This document shows positions 1-11,490 of a DNA stretch of 64,000 nt, piece by piece; position 1 is the stretch's first letter; each line of letters begins with the position of its first letter. The translations under genes and the position numbers were made by a program. The DNA comes from Cavia porcellus (Eukaryota; Chordata; Mammalia; Rodentia; Caviidae): assembly GCF_034190915.1 (NCBI RefSeq), contig NW_026947499.1:4029950-4093949 (forward strand), written 5' to 3'. Below the pieces are notes generated by a model. That model was not told where the DNA came from. It ran no database searches and worked only from the letters and a program-made list of their open reading frames with translations.

Positions 1-870
1 CTCTGTGCTGGGGTGCGGAGGCTCCAGGAGAGCTCCCCACCTCTGAAGCAGCCCAAGTGTGCAGTATTACTAGGTCAATCCAAAGCCATCTGACAGATGC
101 ACACTGTGTACCTGCTGGTGATCAAAATGGGGTACAGGGCTGTGAGGAAAACACGTGGAGCCCATCCTGGCTGAGCTTAATGTCTGGTGAAGAGAAATGA
201 CAGCAGCGGCAGCAGCTGTGACAGCAACACAGTAAATCCATAAGACCTTGGTGTCTTCTGGATAAGACCACAGTAAATCCATAAGACCTTCACGTCATGT
301 CTGCTACATCAGAAATGTAAAGCGGAGAAGAGAGCGTGCATGAGCAGGTGCTGCTGGAGGACAAGGTCTGCTGATCAGGGAGAGAAGGGTGACAGGGTCC
401 CAGGCAGGTGCTGCACATTACAGGGTGCAGCAAGGAGCTGGGGGTGGGGGTCCCCCTCCACCCAGTGGAGCCAGCAGTGGTGGAGACAAGCACAAGATGC
501 TCCCAGAGAGAGGAGCAGATTTTTGTTGATTTACTGTGGGCTGGAGCCTGCTGAGTCTCACTGCTCAGGGCCACAGTTCCAGAGATGTTTCTTCTTGTGG
601 CGCAGGACTTAGACCATCATGTGGCCACCATGGACTTATCCTGCAGGATGCTGGAGTTTTGTGCAGGTGACTGCATGCTTCTGGGCAAAGCACCCCGAGT
701 GGGATCTAGGCCTGATGGCAGGGTCCAAGGACTTTACATGCTTGGGATTTGGTGGCTTCTGGGAATGCACCAGTGCTGGGGCAGAGAACAGGGTAGACAG
801 AAGAGAAAGAAATCACAGAGTAGCTCTCACAGGAAATAGGCTTGCACTGTGCTCTTGTAAGAAACGTTTT
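1..870. other. non-coding stretch with a short tandem duplication
   Basis: No gene is supported. The open frames are under 100 codons and overlap on both strands without a recognisable domain. The only structure seen is a 41-bp-period duplication: positions 228-249 recur exactly at 269-290. A truncated ID SINE starts just after this stretch. Confidence 0.6.
228..290. repeat. 1.5-copy tandem duplication, 41-bp period
   Basis: The 22 bases at 228-249 are repeated exactly at 269-290, separated by a 19-bp spacer that also carries an 'ataagacc' echo. This is directly visible in the sequence. It looks like a small replication-slippage duplication with no implied function. Confidence 0.85.
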
Positions 871-979
871 AAAATGACCAACGTATAAGCGCCTGCCTTG
901 CAAGCAGACAGTCATGAGTTCAATCCCTGGTACCGATAAAAAAAAAAAAAAAAAAAAAAAAGAATAAAATGACCAACGT
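871..979 (+). mobile_element. 5'-truncated ID-type SINE with 14-bp TSD
   Basis: The body at 885-937 holds the anticodon-arm and B-box half of a tRNA-Ala-derived ID element (B box GTTCAATCC at 918-926) and ends in 'ggtaccgat', followed by an A tail at 938-961. The A-box half is missing. The flanks aaaatgaccaacgt at 871-884 and 966-979 are an exact 14-bp target-site duplication. The upstream junction is TTTT/AAAA, the L1 endonuclease site. This is a clear L1-mobilised, 5'-truncated insertion. The long uninterrupted A tail and perfect TSD suggest it is young. It has no A box, so independent pol III transcription is unlikely. Confidence 0.95.
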
Positions 980-2446
980 GTCCACTTGCAGAGGGCAGGA
1001 GAATCAGGCCCAGGGTTAAAACAAAAGGGGAAGATGTCATATAGAAACAGAGATGCAGACCCTTCCCCCAGGTAGGCGCCCTTCAGATCTCAGTGAAACT
1101 CCACGTTCTTAGCCAATTTGGCCTTCTGGTCATTGGGAACAAACCAGACAACTGTGCCCATAACTGACACTTCAGAGGTGGAACCCACAGCAAGGCCAGG
1201 GGAGACTGAGTCACACACGGGACCAGTGTCCAAAATCTGAGACCTTTCACATGACTAATCGTCAAGTCCACAGGATTTCTCAGGGTAGCAGTCTCTCATT
1301 CCTGCGAACTCGCCGCTTGTGTGTCTCATCAGAGTGGGTTGAAGTGTGCCAGGAAGAGCAGTGAGTGTCCTCTGCCCAGGGGCTTATGTTGCGGTCCTGC
1401 TGCTGTCCCACCACGTTGGCCCCTGACGGTCTCATTGAGAGAAGGCTTGCTTTCAGCCACCATCTGACCACAGACCGGAAGGTGAAGGCTCCTTTCCGAG
1501 GTGAGGGAACTGAGTGCTCTTAGAGCAGAGTCCCAGCCAGTGCCCCTGTGCTCCCGCAGCTCAGGCCTGGGCTCATCAGGCAGAGCTGCCCCCCTGCCCC
1601 CTGCTGAGCACCCATCCCTCAGTTCTGCTCCTGGGCATCTCCTCTGGGATGCTGCAAACTATCCCTGCATGGGCATCTGAACTGCCAGCCAGGGGACATG
1701 AGCAGGACACTATCCAGGATCTGGGGGATCTGTGGAGAGAACCCAGGGGCAGATCCTGCCCAGGAGCCTGCACCAGTACTAAGCACACCCCCATGCTGGA
1801 TTCTCAGCTCCTCTCTAGCTCATTTTCCTCTATCTCTCAGGCTTCCTGGAGTAAAGTATCTGGGCTCACACTCCCTGTGGGGCCCTGTTGGAAGACGCAG
1901 AGGCATCTCAGTTCCTCATCCATCTCCTGATGGCTCAGTGGTGGAGGAGGGGCTGCAGTGGAGAACAGGGAGCTGGGGTGGGACGGTGGACTGGACCACC
2001 TGTCCCCAAGGGAACCTCAATGGTGAGTTTCACTGGCTCCTGACAGGGGCACTTGGCACATGGTTCAGGCCTGAGGGCTCTGAGGGGTGGGTGCCCTGGT
2101 GCAGGACACACACCCAGTTGTGTAGACTGAGGGTGATTCTGTGAAAATAACTGGACAGCAGAGAGCCAGGGCCGGGAAGGACCAGGACACAGAGCTGAAC
2201 ACAAGCTGGCTGGTCCTGCAGCAGCCAGGAGTTGGGGTGAAGGCGGAGAGTGCTGGGTGCTGAGCGGATGTTCAGAGGAGTGAACCAGAATCCCGAGAGC
2301 TCCCTGACAGGGTCCCGAGTGGGGATCCACACAGAATGTGGCTGAACACGGCAGGGGCTGGAGGGAGGATGCAGACACGAGAGTCGGTAGGAGCAAAGAT
2401 GGATCATGTGCAGGTGGTGTGTTTAACTGATCACATCTAGGTGATC
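980..2446. other. non-coding stretch, nothing recognised
   Basis: Overlapping open frames of 60-150 codons occur on both strands from about 1510 to 2440. They share no domain, no conserved splice pattern and no initiation context. I see no RNA gene, and no interspersed repeat that I can name. Confidence 0.5.
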
Positions 2447-2570
2447 TGTGTGTGTGTGTGTGTGTGTGTGTTCCTCTCTCTCTGTCTCTTCCTCTCTCAG
2501 TCTCTGTCTCTGTCTCTCTGTCTGTGTCTGCCTGTGTCTGTCTGTCTGTCTGTCTCTCTCTCACTCTCTT
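2447..2570. repeat. (TG)n followed by TC/TCTG-rich microsatellite
   Basis: A pure TG run at 2447-2470 passes into a pyrimidine-rich block with CTCT, TCTG and TGTC units to about 2570. It abuts the T-rich (A-tail) side of the minus-strand SINE that follows. The array therefore probably grew from that SINE's tail. It also creates the long low-complexity minus-strand open frame across this region. Confidence 0.9.
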
Positions 2571-2738
2571 CTGTGGTACTAGGGATTTGATCCAGGTCTT
2601 TCCACCTGGGATACATCTGCAGCCCTTAAAGTGTTCTTGATCTTGATACATTTCCCATCCTGACCTCCAGCTTCCTGCCACGTTCCTGCCTCAGCCTCCA
2701 CCTCTCTCCTTACAGGCCTGTAACACCGTGCCTGAGCT
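2571..2738 (-). mobile_element. B1/ID composite SINE (B4-like), degraded
   Basis: Read on the minus strand, a 7SL/B1-like part (2628-2738) shows 'aggctgaggcagga'-type sequence; on the plus strand this is 'cctgcctcagcctccacctct' and 'ttacaggcctgtaacaccgtgcc'. It is joined to an ID-like part (2571-2627) whose plus-strand form is 'ggtactagggatttgatcc...cagccc'. This order matches the rodent B4 family. The copy is diverged and no TSD was identified. Confidence 0.7.
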
Positions 2739-3291
2739 CGAATTCTCTTTTTCTGTGTCACTTTATTGCTTTACAGAACTCACACTATCTCCACCCCATG
2801 TTTGGATAAGCTACCGTTTGTTGCATTTGTCCTTGGAATACAGATGCAAGCAGACGTCCCATCTGTGGGCCTGCACAGGGGAACATATGTCTGTACATGT
2901 GAACGTGTACACACGACTGTGTACATATGGGAGTGTGTACATTTATACCATGGTTATTTGACTCGGTGCCAAGAAAGAAAGGATACCAGCTGCACTGTAG
3001 AGCCTGAGTGGCTGTACTGCCGGTTCTGTAAAGCTGTAAGACACTATGGAAAAAAGATGTCATGTGATTTCCCCCAAAACTATTATAGAATTATATATGT
3101 GTGTATTTTAAAAGCCAATTGCAGTGCCCAATGTTAGACTGTTTCTGCTTGAGCTTACCCATCCCCCACACCACAGCACACAAAGACGCCCAGGTGTAAA
3201 CCATCCCCCTCACCACCCGTGGAGCGTATCACAACCACACTTTGTAGATTCACAGTGGATTTCCACTTCTGTGAATAACCCCACTGTTGGG

Positions 3292-3298
<7 letters not shown>
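2739..3298. other. non-coding stretch, nothing recognised
   Basis: No gene or classifiable repeat was seen. The stretch 2880-2950 is enriched in short GTACA/GTGTAC motifs, which give local self-complementarity but no clear array. Confidence 0.4.

Positions 3299-3342
<44 letters not shown>
3299..3342. repeat. (TG)n dinucleotide microsatellite
   Basis: About 22 uninterrupted TG units are visible. Such length and purity usually mean the locus is polymorphic and may form Z-DNA. Confidence 0.97.
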
Positions 3343-3343
<1 letters not shown>

Positions 3344-5707
3344 CTTCTGGAACCTCAAACTTGTTGGGGACACCGGAGTTGAGCACATAATTGAGTCCAG
3401 AGCCTTTGTGCAGAGCTACACTCCAAGCTCATTATTATTAATCACTCTTCTTTTTACCATGACCCAGGGGCTCTCTGTGTGGCCCGGGGCCTGGGCTCAC
3501 ATTTGTGAACCCCTGAGCTCTCTGCCAGTGTGCCCGGTGCCTGGTGTGCACATCACACTGGTGCCAGGTGTACTTTTCAACCATCTGGAGACACAGCACC
3601 TGGAAGGTACCTCCTGTGCCTCAGGTTGGACCTTCCTCCTCTTTCTCATCAGCACAGAAGGAGGAAGAGAACCTTGGTGTTAATCGCTGGGACCCGAAGG
3701 TGATGTCCCCATCCCTCTCCTGTGCCCTGCTGCCTGCAAGGGAAAGTGAGCTAGCCCTTCCAAGAGTCCCTGGTACCACGGTCTGTCCTGTGGAGTCACT
3801 GGCAGACAGGATACCCGCAGACCTTCACTCTGGCTGTTTCCTGGCCATGAAGACATCCTCTAGGAAACTTCTAGGAGACCCGTACAGGAACAGAAGCCAG
3901 CCTTGGGGCTACAGACAGTCCAGGAATATTTTCTGACTAAATTTTCCCAAATTAGTGTCTATTAGCTGGTGCCTTTCATACAAATGTGCAAGAGGCTTAG
4001 GGGACATGGTGCTTTTCAGCTTCTGCATGAAGCTGAAGGCACCATGCTTTGGGTTAAACAACTCTTTTCTTTCATATTCTATTTTCGCTGAAAGTCTCTG
4101 AGTTGACAGACACATGGCCAAAATGATCCACACTGGCAATACCACCTGGAGGTCCAAGGGTTTGAGGAGTTTTGGGTAAAAGGGTGGCTGAAGGCTAAAG
4201 CCTCAGAATCACACCAGGTGTCTGGGCAGGCTCTGTCATTATCACATTACTGATATTATTTTCAAAGTATTTGCTAAGAATTAAAGTAAAACACATAGGA
4301 AAGGCATTATTTTATTTCCAGTGGACCTACATATTTCTAACCACTTCCATCCTGTTCCAGGGTTCACTTGCTCCCTCCCACCCCTCCCACACAGCAGATT
4401 TGATGTCCTTCACTGTAGGGTTTGTTGAAATGATTCTTTCCTGAGGTCACCAGAATAAGCCTACAGAAAGAGTTAGTTTTATGACAAACCTTTTCCTTCA
4501 CACTCACCTTTGTCCCCTGATTCTAAGCTCAGTGAGGGCAGCACATGGTTTCTAATTTTTTTAATTGACCTCATGAGAGCAGAAGAATACGGGCTTTGGC
4601 TTCGTGGACATCTTTCATGGAGGGTTCTCCTGGTGAAGGCAAATATTTTCACACAACACTGACATGGAGGAGGCCTACTTTCTGTCCGAGGCGGATCAAG
4701 AAAATGAAGTCTCACTGTCAACACATCTGAATACAGATATGGCAGGGATATTTTCCAAGTCACAAATCTCAAATATGTGTCTCTCTCAGTGACATGACTG
4801 ACTATAGCCTCTTTACCATTTCTGACCTTGTCCCAGCCCTGGTCCTCCTTCTACCCACTGACGATGGATGGAGATGGTCATTCATGGCATTTCTCCATCC
4901 TCCAAATGCACCGCACTCAGAGCAATCCCTGTAACTAGCTCTTTCTAACCACCCTACTGGGTTGCACCCTACTCTGTGCTAAGAGAGATAAATGAGATGT
5001 CAGGGATCCAGCACTGCCTCAGGCAGCTTGCTTCCAGTGCTGGGACACAATGCCTGACACAAACAACGTGCAAGAGGAATGGGTAGTTCTGGCCAGGGGT
5101 TCAGAGGTTTCAGTCCACGGTCAGCTTTTTCCATTGCTTTTAAGCCCAGGGCAAGCAGAAGTGTTGTGGCGTGGCAGAAGGGCGTGGTGGAGGAAAGCCG
5201 TTTGCCTCATGGCAGCCAGGAAATAGCTAGAGCAAAACAGTGTCCTTGTGATCTGACTGCTTCCCAAAAGCCACCGGCTGGGAACCAAGCCTTCAGCACA
5301 GGGGCCTGGAGGATACTTTGTTTCCAAACCAGAGTAAGCATCTTGTCTCACCCTGGCAAATATTCCAAACTGGATCCACAAATTTAAGGAGTAGTTGTAT
5401 TGAAAAGCATCACCACAGCCAAGACCTAGGAAAAGTGAAATGTATAGGAAAATTGACTAAAAATCTTCAAACAACATTTTTTATTGCTATTACTCAATAC
5501 TGTCCCACACTGCCAGTTTTTCATTGGAAATAAATATTAAAGTAAAAAAATAAAACTTTAAACAAGAGCAATTTCTGTTCGTAAGGACTTTTCTGACCTA
5601 GAACTCCAGCATGGCGCTGGGTGCAAGAAGGACCAGGATTCCGGCAGCTGAAGGATCCTGGACACTCAGCAGCTGCTCCTCCTGGATCCTCCATGTGATC
5701 TGCTGTG
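3343..5707. other. non-coding stretch, nothing firmly recognised
   Basis: Open frames up to about 130 codons have no domain support. Positions 5460-5570 are AT-rich with 'aataaa'-type words. I see no linked conserved exon upstream, so I do not call a processed pseudogene. Confidence 0.4.
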
Positions 5708-5875
5708 CCTGATCCTCACCGGTTACACCCATACAAGGTGGGAACCAGTAGGATTCCCATTTTACAGATACAGACAACAGACGTGAGGGAAGCTAAATGA
5801 CTCACCCCAGTGTCCCTCCTGTCCCATGGTCAGAGAGAGAGTGAGGCAGCCTGGTCTCAAAGTCCTCAGGCTTCC
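5708..5875 (-). mobile_element. MIR SINE, antisense copy
   Basis: The plus strand shows the recognisable reverse complement of the MIR core: 'gatcctcac', 'aggtggga', then 'attcccattttacagatacag' followed by 'gaagctaaatgactcacccc' and a 'ctggtctcaaagtc' end. MIR is an ancient tRNA-derived mammalian SINE. Divergence is high, as expected for the family, and the ends are approximate. Confidence 0.7.
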
Positions 5876-6059
5876 CACTCATGCTCAGGGAAGGCTCACC
5901 ACCAATTATCCCACCACCTGCCTGGACTTGGGTGTTTGTAAGGTGAGGCCTTGGCTGGCTTGAAATTGTGGCCACTGGAGGTCCACTGCTGCAGATCAAC
6001 ACCCAGAGAGGGGCTAACCTGTCCCCATTTGTACCTGGACAAGTCCCTTAGGGACAGCA

Positions 6060-6168
6060 TGACACCAGACAAGCAACTTGATGAGCTCATGCCTCAGTTT
6101 CCTTCTCTGCAGAGGGATGAGCACAGTGCCCACCTTTGAGAGGAACAAGTGACAGTGTAAAAGTTTCA
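6060..6168 (+). mobile_element. MIR SINE, sense copy
   Basis: The segment 'acaagcaacttgatgagctc' followed by 'atgcctcagtttccttctct' and a purine-rich 'gcagagggatgagcacagtg' matches the central and 3' half of MIR in sense orientation. It lies about 180 bp from an antisense MIR, giving a convergent pair. Ends are approximate. Confidence 0.6.
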
Positions 6169-6823
6169 GACCGCACACGGCTGCACTACTCGTTTTCAAA
6201 CAAAACCATACTTAAGTTGAAGGCACCGTCTGTGGCTCTAGTCACATTTTCCCCCTGGCGCTCTGGACTGGACATCCATTGATTATGGAAGAAACAGAAT
6301 CCGCTGCTGGGCGGCTGCTGTCATTAATTTTAACACAAACACAAGCCAACTTCTCATCCAAAACATGAAGCATAGTTTGTAATTTACTCCTCACATCCTT
6401 GGAGGATTGAGGGGACCCACTGGAAAAATGTATGAATTAGGGTTACTTTCCAGGAAGAAATTCCCAGTCACCAAAACGGCCAGGTGAAGGAGACCAGGTC
6501 TTGAAGCTGACCCCTAGTTAAGCTGGGCTTGAGGGGTGTGGACTGAAGAGCTGAGTCTGATTCACACCACACCTCCTCTCGCAGAGGGGACATTGGTCCC
6601 GGAAAGGCATTGGGGAGGATGAGGGGGCCCTGGGTTGGCCTGAAACCAACTTTAGTATCATTCACGTTCACAAGGTACAGCGTGTGCCCAGATTCTCAGT
6701 GGGAGTCACTTCCGCATCCCTGGGGTGACACCATGGTCACAGGTGTGGTGCAGACTTTCCTTGATTCTTCTTCACTTCCTGTGGGATGTCAGGTCCCCCA
6801 TTGGTGTCTTCCAGGGGACACAT

Positions 6824-7158
6824 TGTCTTCGTCACTTTCCGGGCTGCTAAGACACTTGACATGCACCGCTTAATGGAGAAGTATATTTGGGCTGATGGTA
6901 GTTTTCAGTCCATGGTCTGAAGGCAGGAAGGGCATGCTGGAAGGGGCTGGTGGAGGGGAGCTGCTCACATCACGGTGGCCAGCAAGCAGAGATGCAGAAG
7001 CTGGGGAGGGAGAGCTCCCAGTTCAACACCCCAGACCCCGCCTCTTCTGGTCAGACTTTGAGGACTTAGCTAAAGCCCCCAAGAATCCAACCACATTCTC
7101 AAAGCCCTGCCTCTGAGCACATGAGAGTTTGGGGTCATTGTTGATCTAAGCCATAATG
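6824..7158 (+). mobile_element. MaLR-like (ERVL-MaLR) solo LTR, diverged
   Basis: Shared landmarks with the copies at 29.4 and 36.7 kb are, in order: 'tgtcttcgtcactttcc', 'gtatatttgggctgatgg', 'ttttcagtccatggtc', 'catcacggtggccagcaagc', 'aaagccctgcctctgagcac' and the end 'tttggggtcattgttgatct'. The order fits the known MaLR LTR layout. No internal retroviral sequence follows, so this is a solo LTR. Its last bases are mutated (taatg where the others have aaca) and no TSD was found, so the borders are estimates. I am moderately sure of the family and not of the subfamily. Confidence 0.6.
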
Positions 7159-8425
7159 GAACTCTGCTGGGGTGCTGCTAGTCTGGGGGATTCCTCCAAC
7201 ATACTCAATTTCCCTAAAGTGAGGCTGAAGAGACACAGACGAATGAACGTGCTTTGGAGTTTCTGAGGGGCCTGGTGTAGGGTGGGCAGTGGTTGCTCCC
7301 CTGGACACGGTCTCATGGGTAGGAACAGAATGTCAGCAGGGACCAGGTCCCATGGTGGCAGTAGTCACCGAGCTCCTACACCATTCAGGCACTGGAGATG
7401 GGGTTCACAGTGTGCAGGCTGAAGTCCTTTTCTCTGTGTAATGACATTCTGGAAGACAGGAGGATGAAAGCTAACTCTACTACAGATCAAGGAGGAAAAA
7501 CAATTAGCGAAAGTACACTGAGGTAAGGAAAGACAGCCATCCAACAGGAGTATTTTATATTTTTCCTTTGGTAAGTTATAATACTCTTTATTGTGGAAAT
7601 AATAAAAGTTGAATCTAAAACACAAAGTATTAAAATACTGTAATAAGCCCCATGTGCTTATTAATCCTCCAATTACTATAAATCAAGTAACTTCATTTTA
7701 TCTGCAGTCTCACTTTATTTTTTGATGAGTTTGAAAGCAAACGGCTGACACTGTTCTATTTTAAATAACACTCAGGAAATAATTCTAACAATGAACTTTG
7801 GCACACAAGCAATGTAATTATGGTCTCTAAAACATTAATGACAATTACTTAACATTATCGAAAGCTCAGCCAGTGTGAAATCTGATGATTGCTTCAATGT
7901 GTTTTGTGATAGCCATTTTATTTGAATTAGGGTGAGAAGAAGTAATGTAGCCCAGGTGCAAGGGGCCCGTAGTCTGCTCAGTGTCTTGTGAACTGTGAGC
8001 TGTTTTCCTCTCTCTTGTCCCATGCTGTCCATCCAGTGAAAGGGCAATTTTATGTTTCTGCTTCTTCCTTTGTCAGCCTTGTGTCATTTCCCCATGTGGG
8101 ATGGGATCTTCTGTATTGGAAATGTGTGCCGAGGCCTTGTCCATGGCTACTTTGACCTGGTGTCAGCTCTCCAGACTTCCTTCGAATGGGCTCCATCCTT
8201 CGGGTCTGACCCATTTGCTGGTTCTGCTCATCTCTCCACTCTGGCCCTGAGCACAGGAAACAGGCTCATGGTGCAGTCTCATCCCTCAGCCGCTGCCTTC
8301 TATCCCCAGCAGGCCTTAGCGCAGGCAGAGGCACCAGGCCCCTGGTTCACTCAGGCTTCTGAATGCGGTCTTCTAATCTACCTCCCCCTCTGCATGGTGA
8401 AGCAGGCATTTTGAACACAGAAACA

Positions 8426-8426
<1 letters not shown>
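7159..8426. other. non-coding stretch, nothing recognised
   Basis: It is AT-rich between about 7540 and 7900. The open frame at 8052-8414 (120 codons, plus) has no recognisable domain and no splice or promoter support. I do not call a gene. Confidence 0.4.

Positions 8427-8471
<45 letters not shown>
8427..8471. repeat. (AC)n dinucleotide microsatellite
   Basis: An uninterrupted AC run of about 22 units is directly visible. Confidence 0.97.
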
Positions 8472-8475
<4 letters not shown>

Positions 8476-8724
8476 CCTTCCCAATTTCTTTTATCTATAA
8501 ATTCAGACTACCAAAAAGACAGTGGCATTGTATCTAATTATGAAGATTATGTTATGAATTCACAGATATAGTTAAAAACCAGTGATAGTGGAAAATCCTG
8601 GGGGACCACTTAAACATCCTGCAATATCACGATCTGGCTCTTAGAAACTCGGAAGTCAAGACTTAAAGCAACTCTGTCTGTCTGTCCCCACAGGACACTA
8701 TGGAAGAGACAAGAACAAGCTGTT

Positions 8725-8896
8725 ACCTCCCTCCCGTCTTCTCTCTTTCTTTCTCTCTCTCCTCCCTTTTCCTCTTCTTCTCTCCCTCTTTCCCCTCTTG
8801 CCTTCACCTCCTCTTCCTCCCGCTTGTCCCCCTCCTTCCCCTCTCCCTCCTCCTTCTTCCTCTTTCTCTCCCTCCCTCCCTTCCTCACTCCCCTCA
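8725..8896. repeat. polypyrimidine (CT/CCT-rich) tract
   Basis: About 170 bases of nearly pure C and T on the plus strand contain CTCTCT, TTCTTC and CCCTCC units. Long polypurine-polypyrimidine tracts of this kind can form intramolecular triplex DNA. They also produce spurious low-complexity open frames on both strands, as here. Confidence 0.95.
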
Positions 8897-11325
8897 AGAG
8901 CTTACACTAAAACGTGAGGGAGTGAAATGTTATATGATTTGACTTTTCTGTTCTACAGGGACGTTCCTAGAACAAAGAGCAGGAATGTGCCCCCCAGGAT
9001 GTAGGGACGCTGAGCTGCTACTGCCTTGGGTTCTCCTGGCTGCTGTCTCCTCCGCTTGGGGAGCCCCTGCTCACCTTCAGCTGGGTTTCCCGGCCGCTCT
9101 GGATCCCTCAGCTCCTTGAGTCTTGCTGTCTTTGCACTTGGCGTTTTCCTCCTCACCTGGCCTCAGTTCCCCTTCCAGCTGCCTGACCCTACCCGCTGCT
9201 CCTCACAGCAAGAGGCGCCTGTGTCTCTTCCGGACCTGTGGGTGCCGGCAGTGTCACCTTCGCTTCCCAGGGTCTACTCTAATTGGATGCACAGGGGGAT
9301 ACAAATTGCATTAATTATATAATCAATTGTTTGTCCATTTGCCAAAGCTGGATGCTGCAGGACTTTTACTTTCCACTCAGAAAATTGGAGCCCAGGAGGT
9401 GCTGCTGATGCTGCTCTCGTAGGTGCTTTGTTTGCTGTGAGATGACTTATGTGTGCTTTGAGCTCCTGCATGTGATGCATGAACCCTCTGGAGCTGCTCC
9501 ACAGAGGAAGTTCCGTGCTTGGAGAAAGACACTGGCATTTGCATGCAACAGTTTTTCTATAAAAAGTGTCCACTGTCCACAGTCCCAGTGAAGTCATCTA
9601 GGACTGAACACATCTTTGAAGTTTAAATCAGGTTTATTTGTCATATTTTGGGAACCATCTGGCTGCCGTCTCCTTTACACCTGGATGTCTCTGTTTGTCA
9701 TGAAGCTGAGTTGTTGGCAGAGGCTTTATTTACCGTCCATGTGTAACCATTTCTCCTCATTTTCACAGAGACAGGCACAGTGTACTGGGACTGGTGGGCA
9801 CTGGCTGAATTACCTGATAACTTCAACGTATCAGACACAACCAGAATGAATGAGCAGATCAAAGATCATGAGAGGGCCAGCAAACAAACCCTGGTATTTC
9901 CCTGTTTGCGTTGTCAGTCTCGTCCCAAGAATTTCAAGGCAGCACACAGCCCAGTTTCTGAAGTAACTTTCCTTAATGCAATGAAGTAGCTCACGGTACT
10001 TATGACTTTGGGGTCCTTGAGAGCCAGTTACCGTTGAGAAGTGAAGCAGGGACCCCTCTCCTCTAACTCTCTTGTGAGTGTCACTTTTCCTGTATGTGCT
10101 CATAGCATGATGGCTGCTTGAGTGATTGCATGATGGACCAAGCCATTCTGATGCTCTCTTGAACCCTGAACAGCTCAAAGCCCAGAGCAGGGCTCTTCTG
10201 TCTAGGAAGACCTTCTCCACTTGGCTGCTAGGACACTGTCCCTCTGGTTCTTATTCCAGGTCAGGGCTGCTGATTTCTGTCCCTGCAGCACCTCCATCCT
10301 CCCGCTGCATTTGCTTCTCAGTGTCCTGGATCTGCAGCCAGGCTCAGCCCTTCTGCTGCAGCAGGGCAGGCCTTTGGTAGGAGGACACCATCATGCGGAC
10401 AGAGACAGAGGGATTCTCAGACCATGAGGCACCAGGATCTCCCCAAGGTGAGCACAGCCTACATGGAGAAAATCCCCTAATGTGAGGCTTCTCCCCTGTT
10501 TTCTTTTGCTTCCTGACCTTCCTAACTCATCTGCCTCTGTCCCGTGCTGAAATACTTTTCCTGTGATAAAAAAGGATGATCTTAATCCATGCAGGCAGGC
10601 AACCTGAGGTCACAACTCCTCTTTGCAGATCCCTGGAGAGTCCCATATTGTGACACCCGAATTTTATGATTTCCACCTAAATTGTGCAAAAGAATCTTTG
10701 GCTGACTGAGGACACTGCCATCACCATTTTCTACCTGACATTTCTTTCCTGTCTGAAGGCCTCAAATAGGTTTGGTGATGAACAAATTTATTTCCAGAAA
10801 ATATACCTTGAACTCCAAAGTCCACTCCCAACTGTGTATTAGACATCTCAGGGAAGTGCCCATAAACACTTCAGCTTAACTCACCCGACACTGAGTTCCA
10901 CATTTTCCCTAAAACACCTCACACTAATTTACATGGCAATAAATGTGATGTTCTTTGTTCTTGTGGACCAGGAAAAAAAAAATAAACATGCTTAGGTACA
11001 TGCTCACCTCTTTTCTCTCACAGTTCATGTCCAATTCGTGAGCAGATCCTACTGGGTCTTTCTCCAGAAATGCCCTCAGCATCTCACCAGGTTCAGGACA
11101 TCACCACCCACTGCCAGCTGCCTCCCATCTGCTCACCACGTCCTTTTGGTGGTTCAGAGCAGCCTGGAGGTCTGGTTTTATCACCATGACTGATAATTCT
11201 GTCCTGTGTACCAAGAATTGGGGGGAAGCTTAAGCTCCAAGGACTCGCATCAGATTCCATATGTAGATATTAGCGGTGAGCATGCCAGTGTGGGGTCCTC
11301 TGTCCAACACCGGACCTCAGACCTT
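8897..11325. other. non-coding stretch, nothing recognised
   Basis: No gene is supported. A short A-run with 'aataaa' occurs near 10973-10985, but no upstream retrocopy body is recognisable. The open frame at 9831-10220 (minus, 129 codons) has no domain and overlaps plus-strand frames. Confidence 0.4.
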
Positions 11326-11490
11326 AAATGTGTTTCTTTCTTTTTTCTTTTTCTTTTTCTTTCTTTTTTTTTTTTTTTTTTTGTCTTTTTCATTTTTTTA
11401 TCAGTACCAGGGATCAAACTCACGACTGCCTGCTTGCAAGTAAGGCGCTTATGCCGCTGAGCTAAATCCCCAGCCCCAAATGTGTTTCTT
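11326..11490 (-). mobile_element. full-length ID-type SINE with 13-bp TSD
   Basis: On the minus strand the element starts 'GGGGCTGGGGATTTAGCTC' (A box) at 11477. It continues through an Ala UGC-like anticodon loop (CTTGCAA) and a 'GAGTTTGATCC' B box, and ends 'GGTACTGATAAAAA'. A long A-rich tail follows, visible as the T-rich tract 11335-11400 on the plus strand. The direct repeats aaatgtgtttctt at 11326-11338 and 11478-11490 are an exact TSD. Both pol III boxes are present, so it is structurally a complete copy. Confidence 0.95.

Noticed and set aside
1935..2681. 248-codon open frame on the minus strand, the longest of the window
   Set aside because: A large part is translated TG/TC microsatellite (alternating His-Thr and Arg/Glu/Thr-rich sequence) plus a SINE. 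No domain, and overlapping frames exist on both strands.
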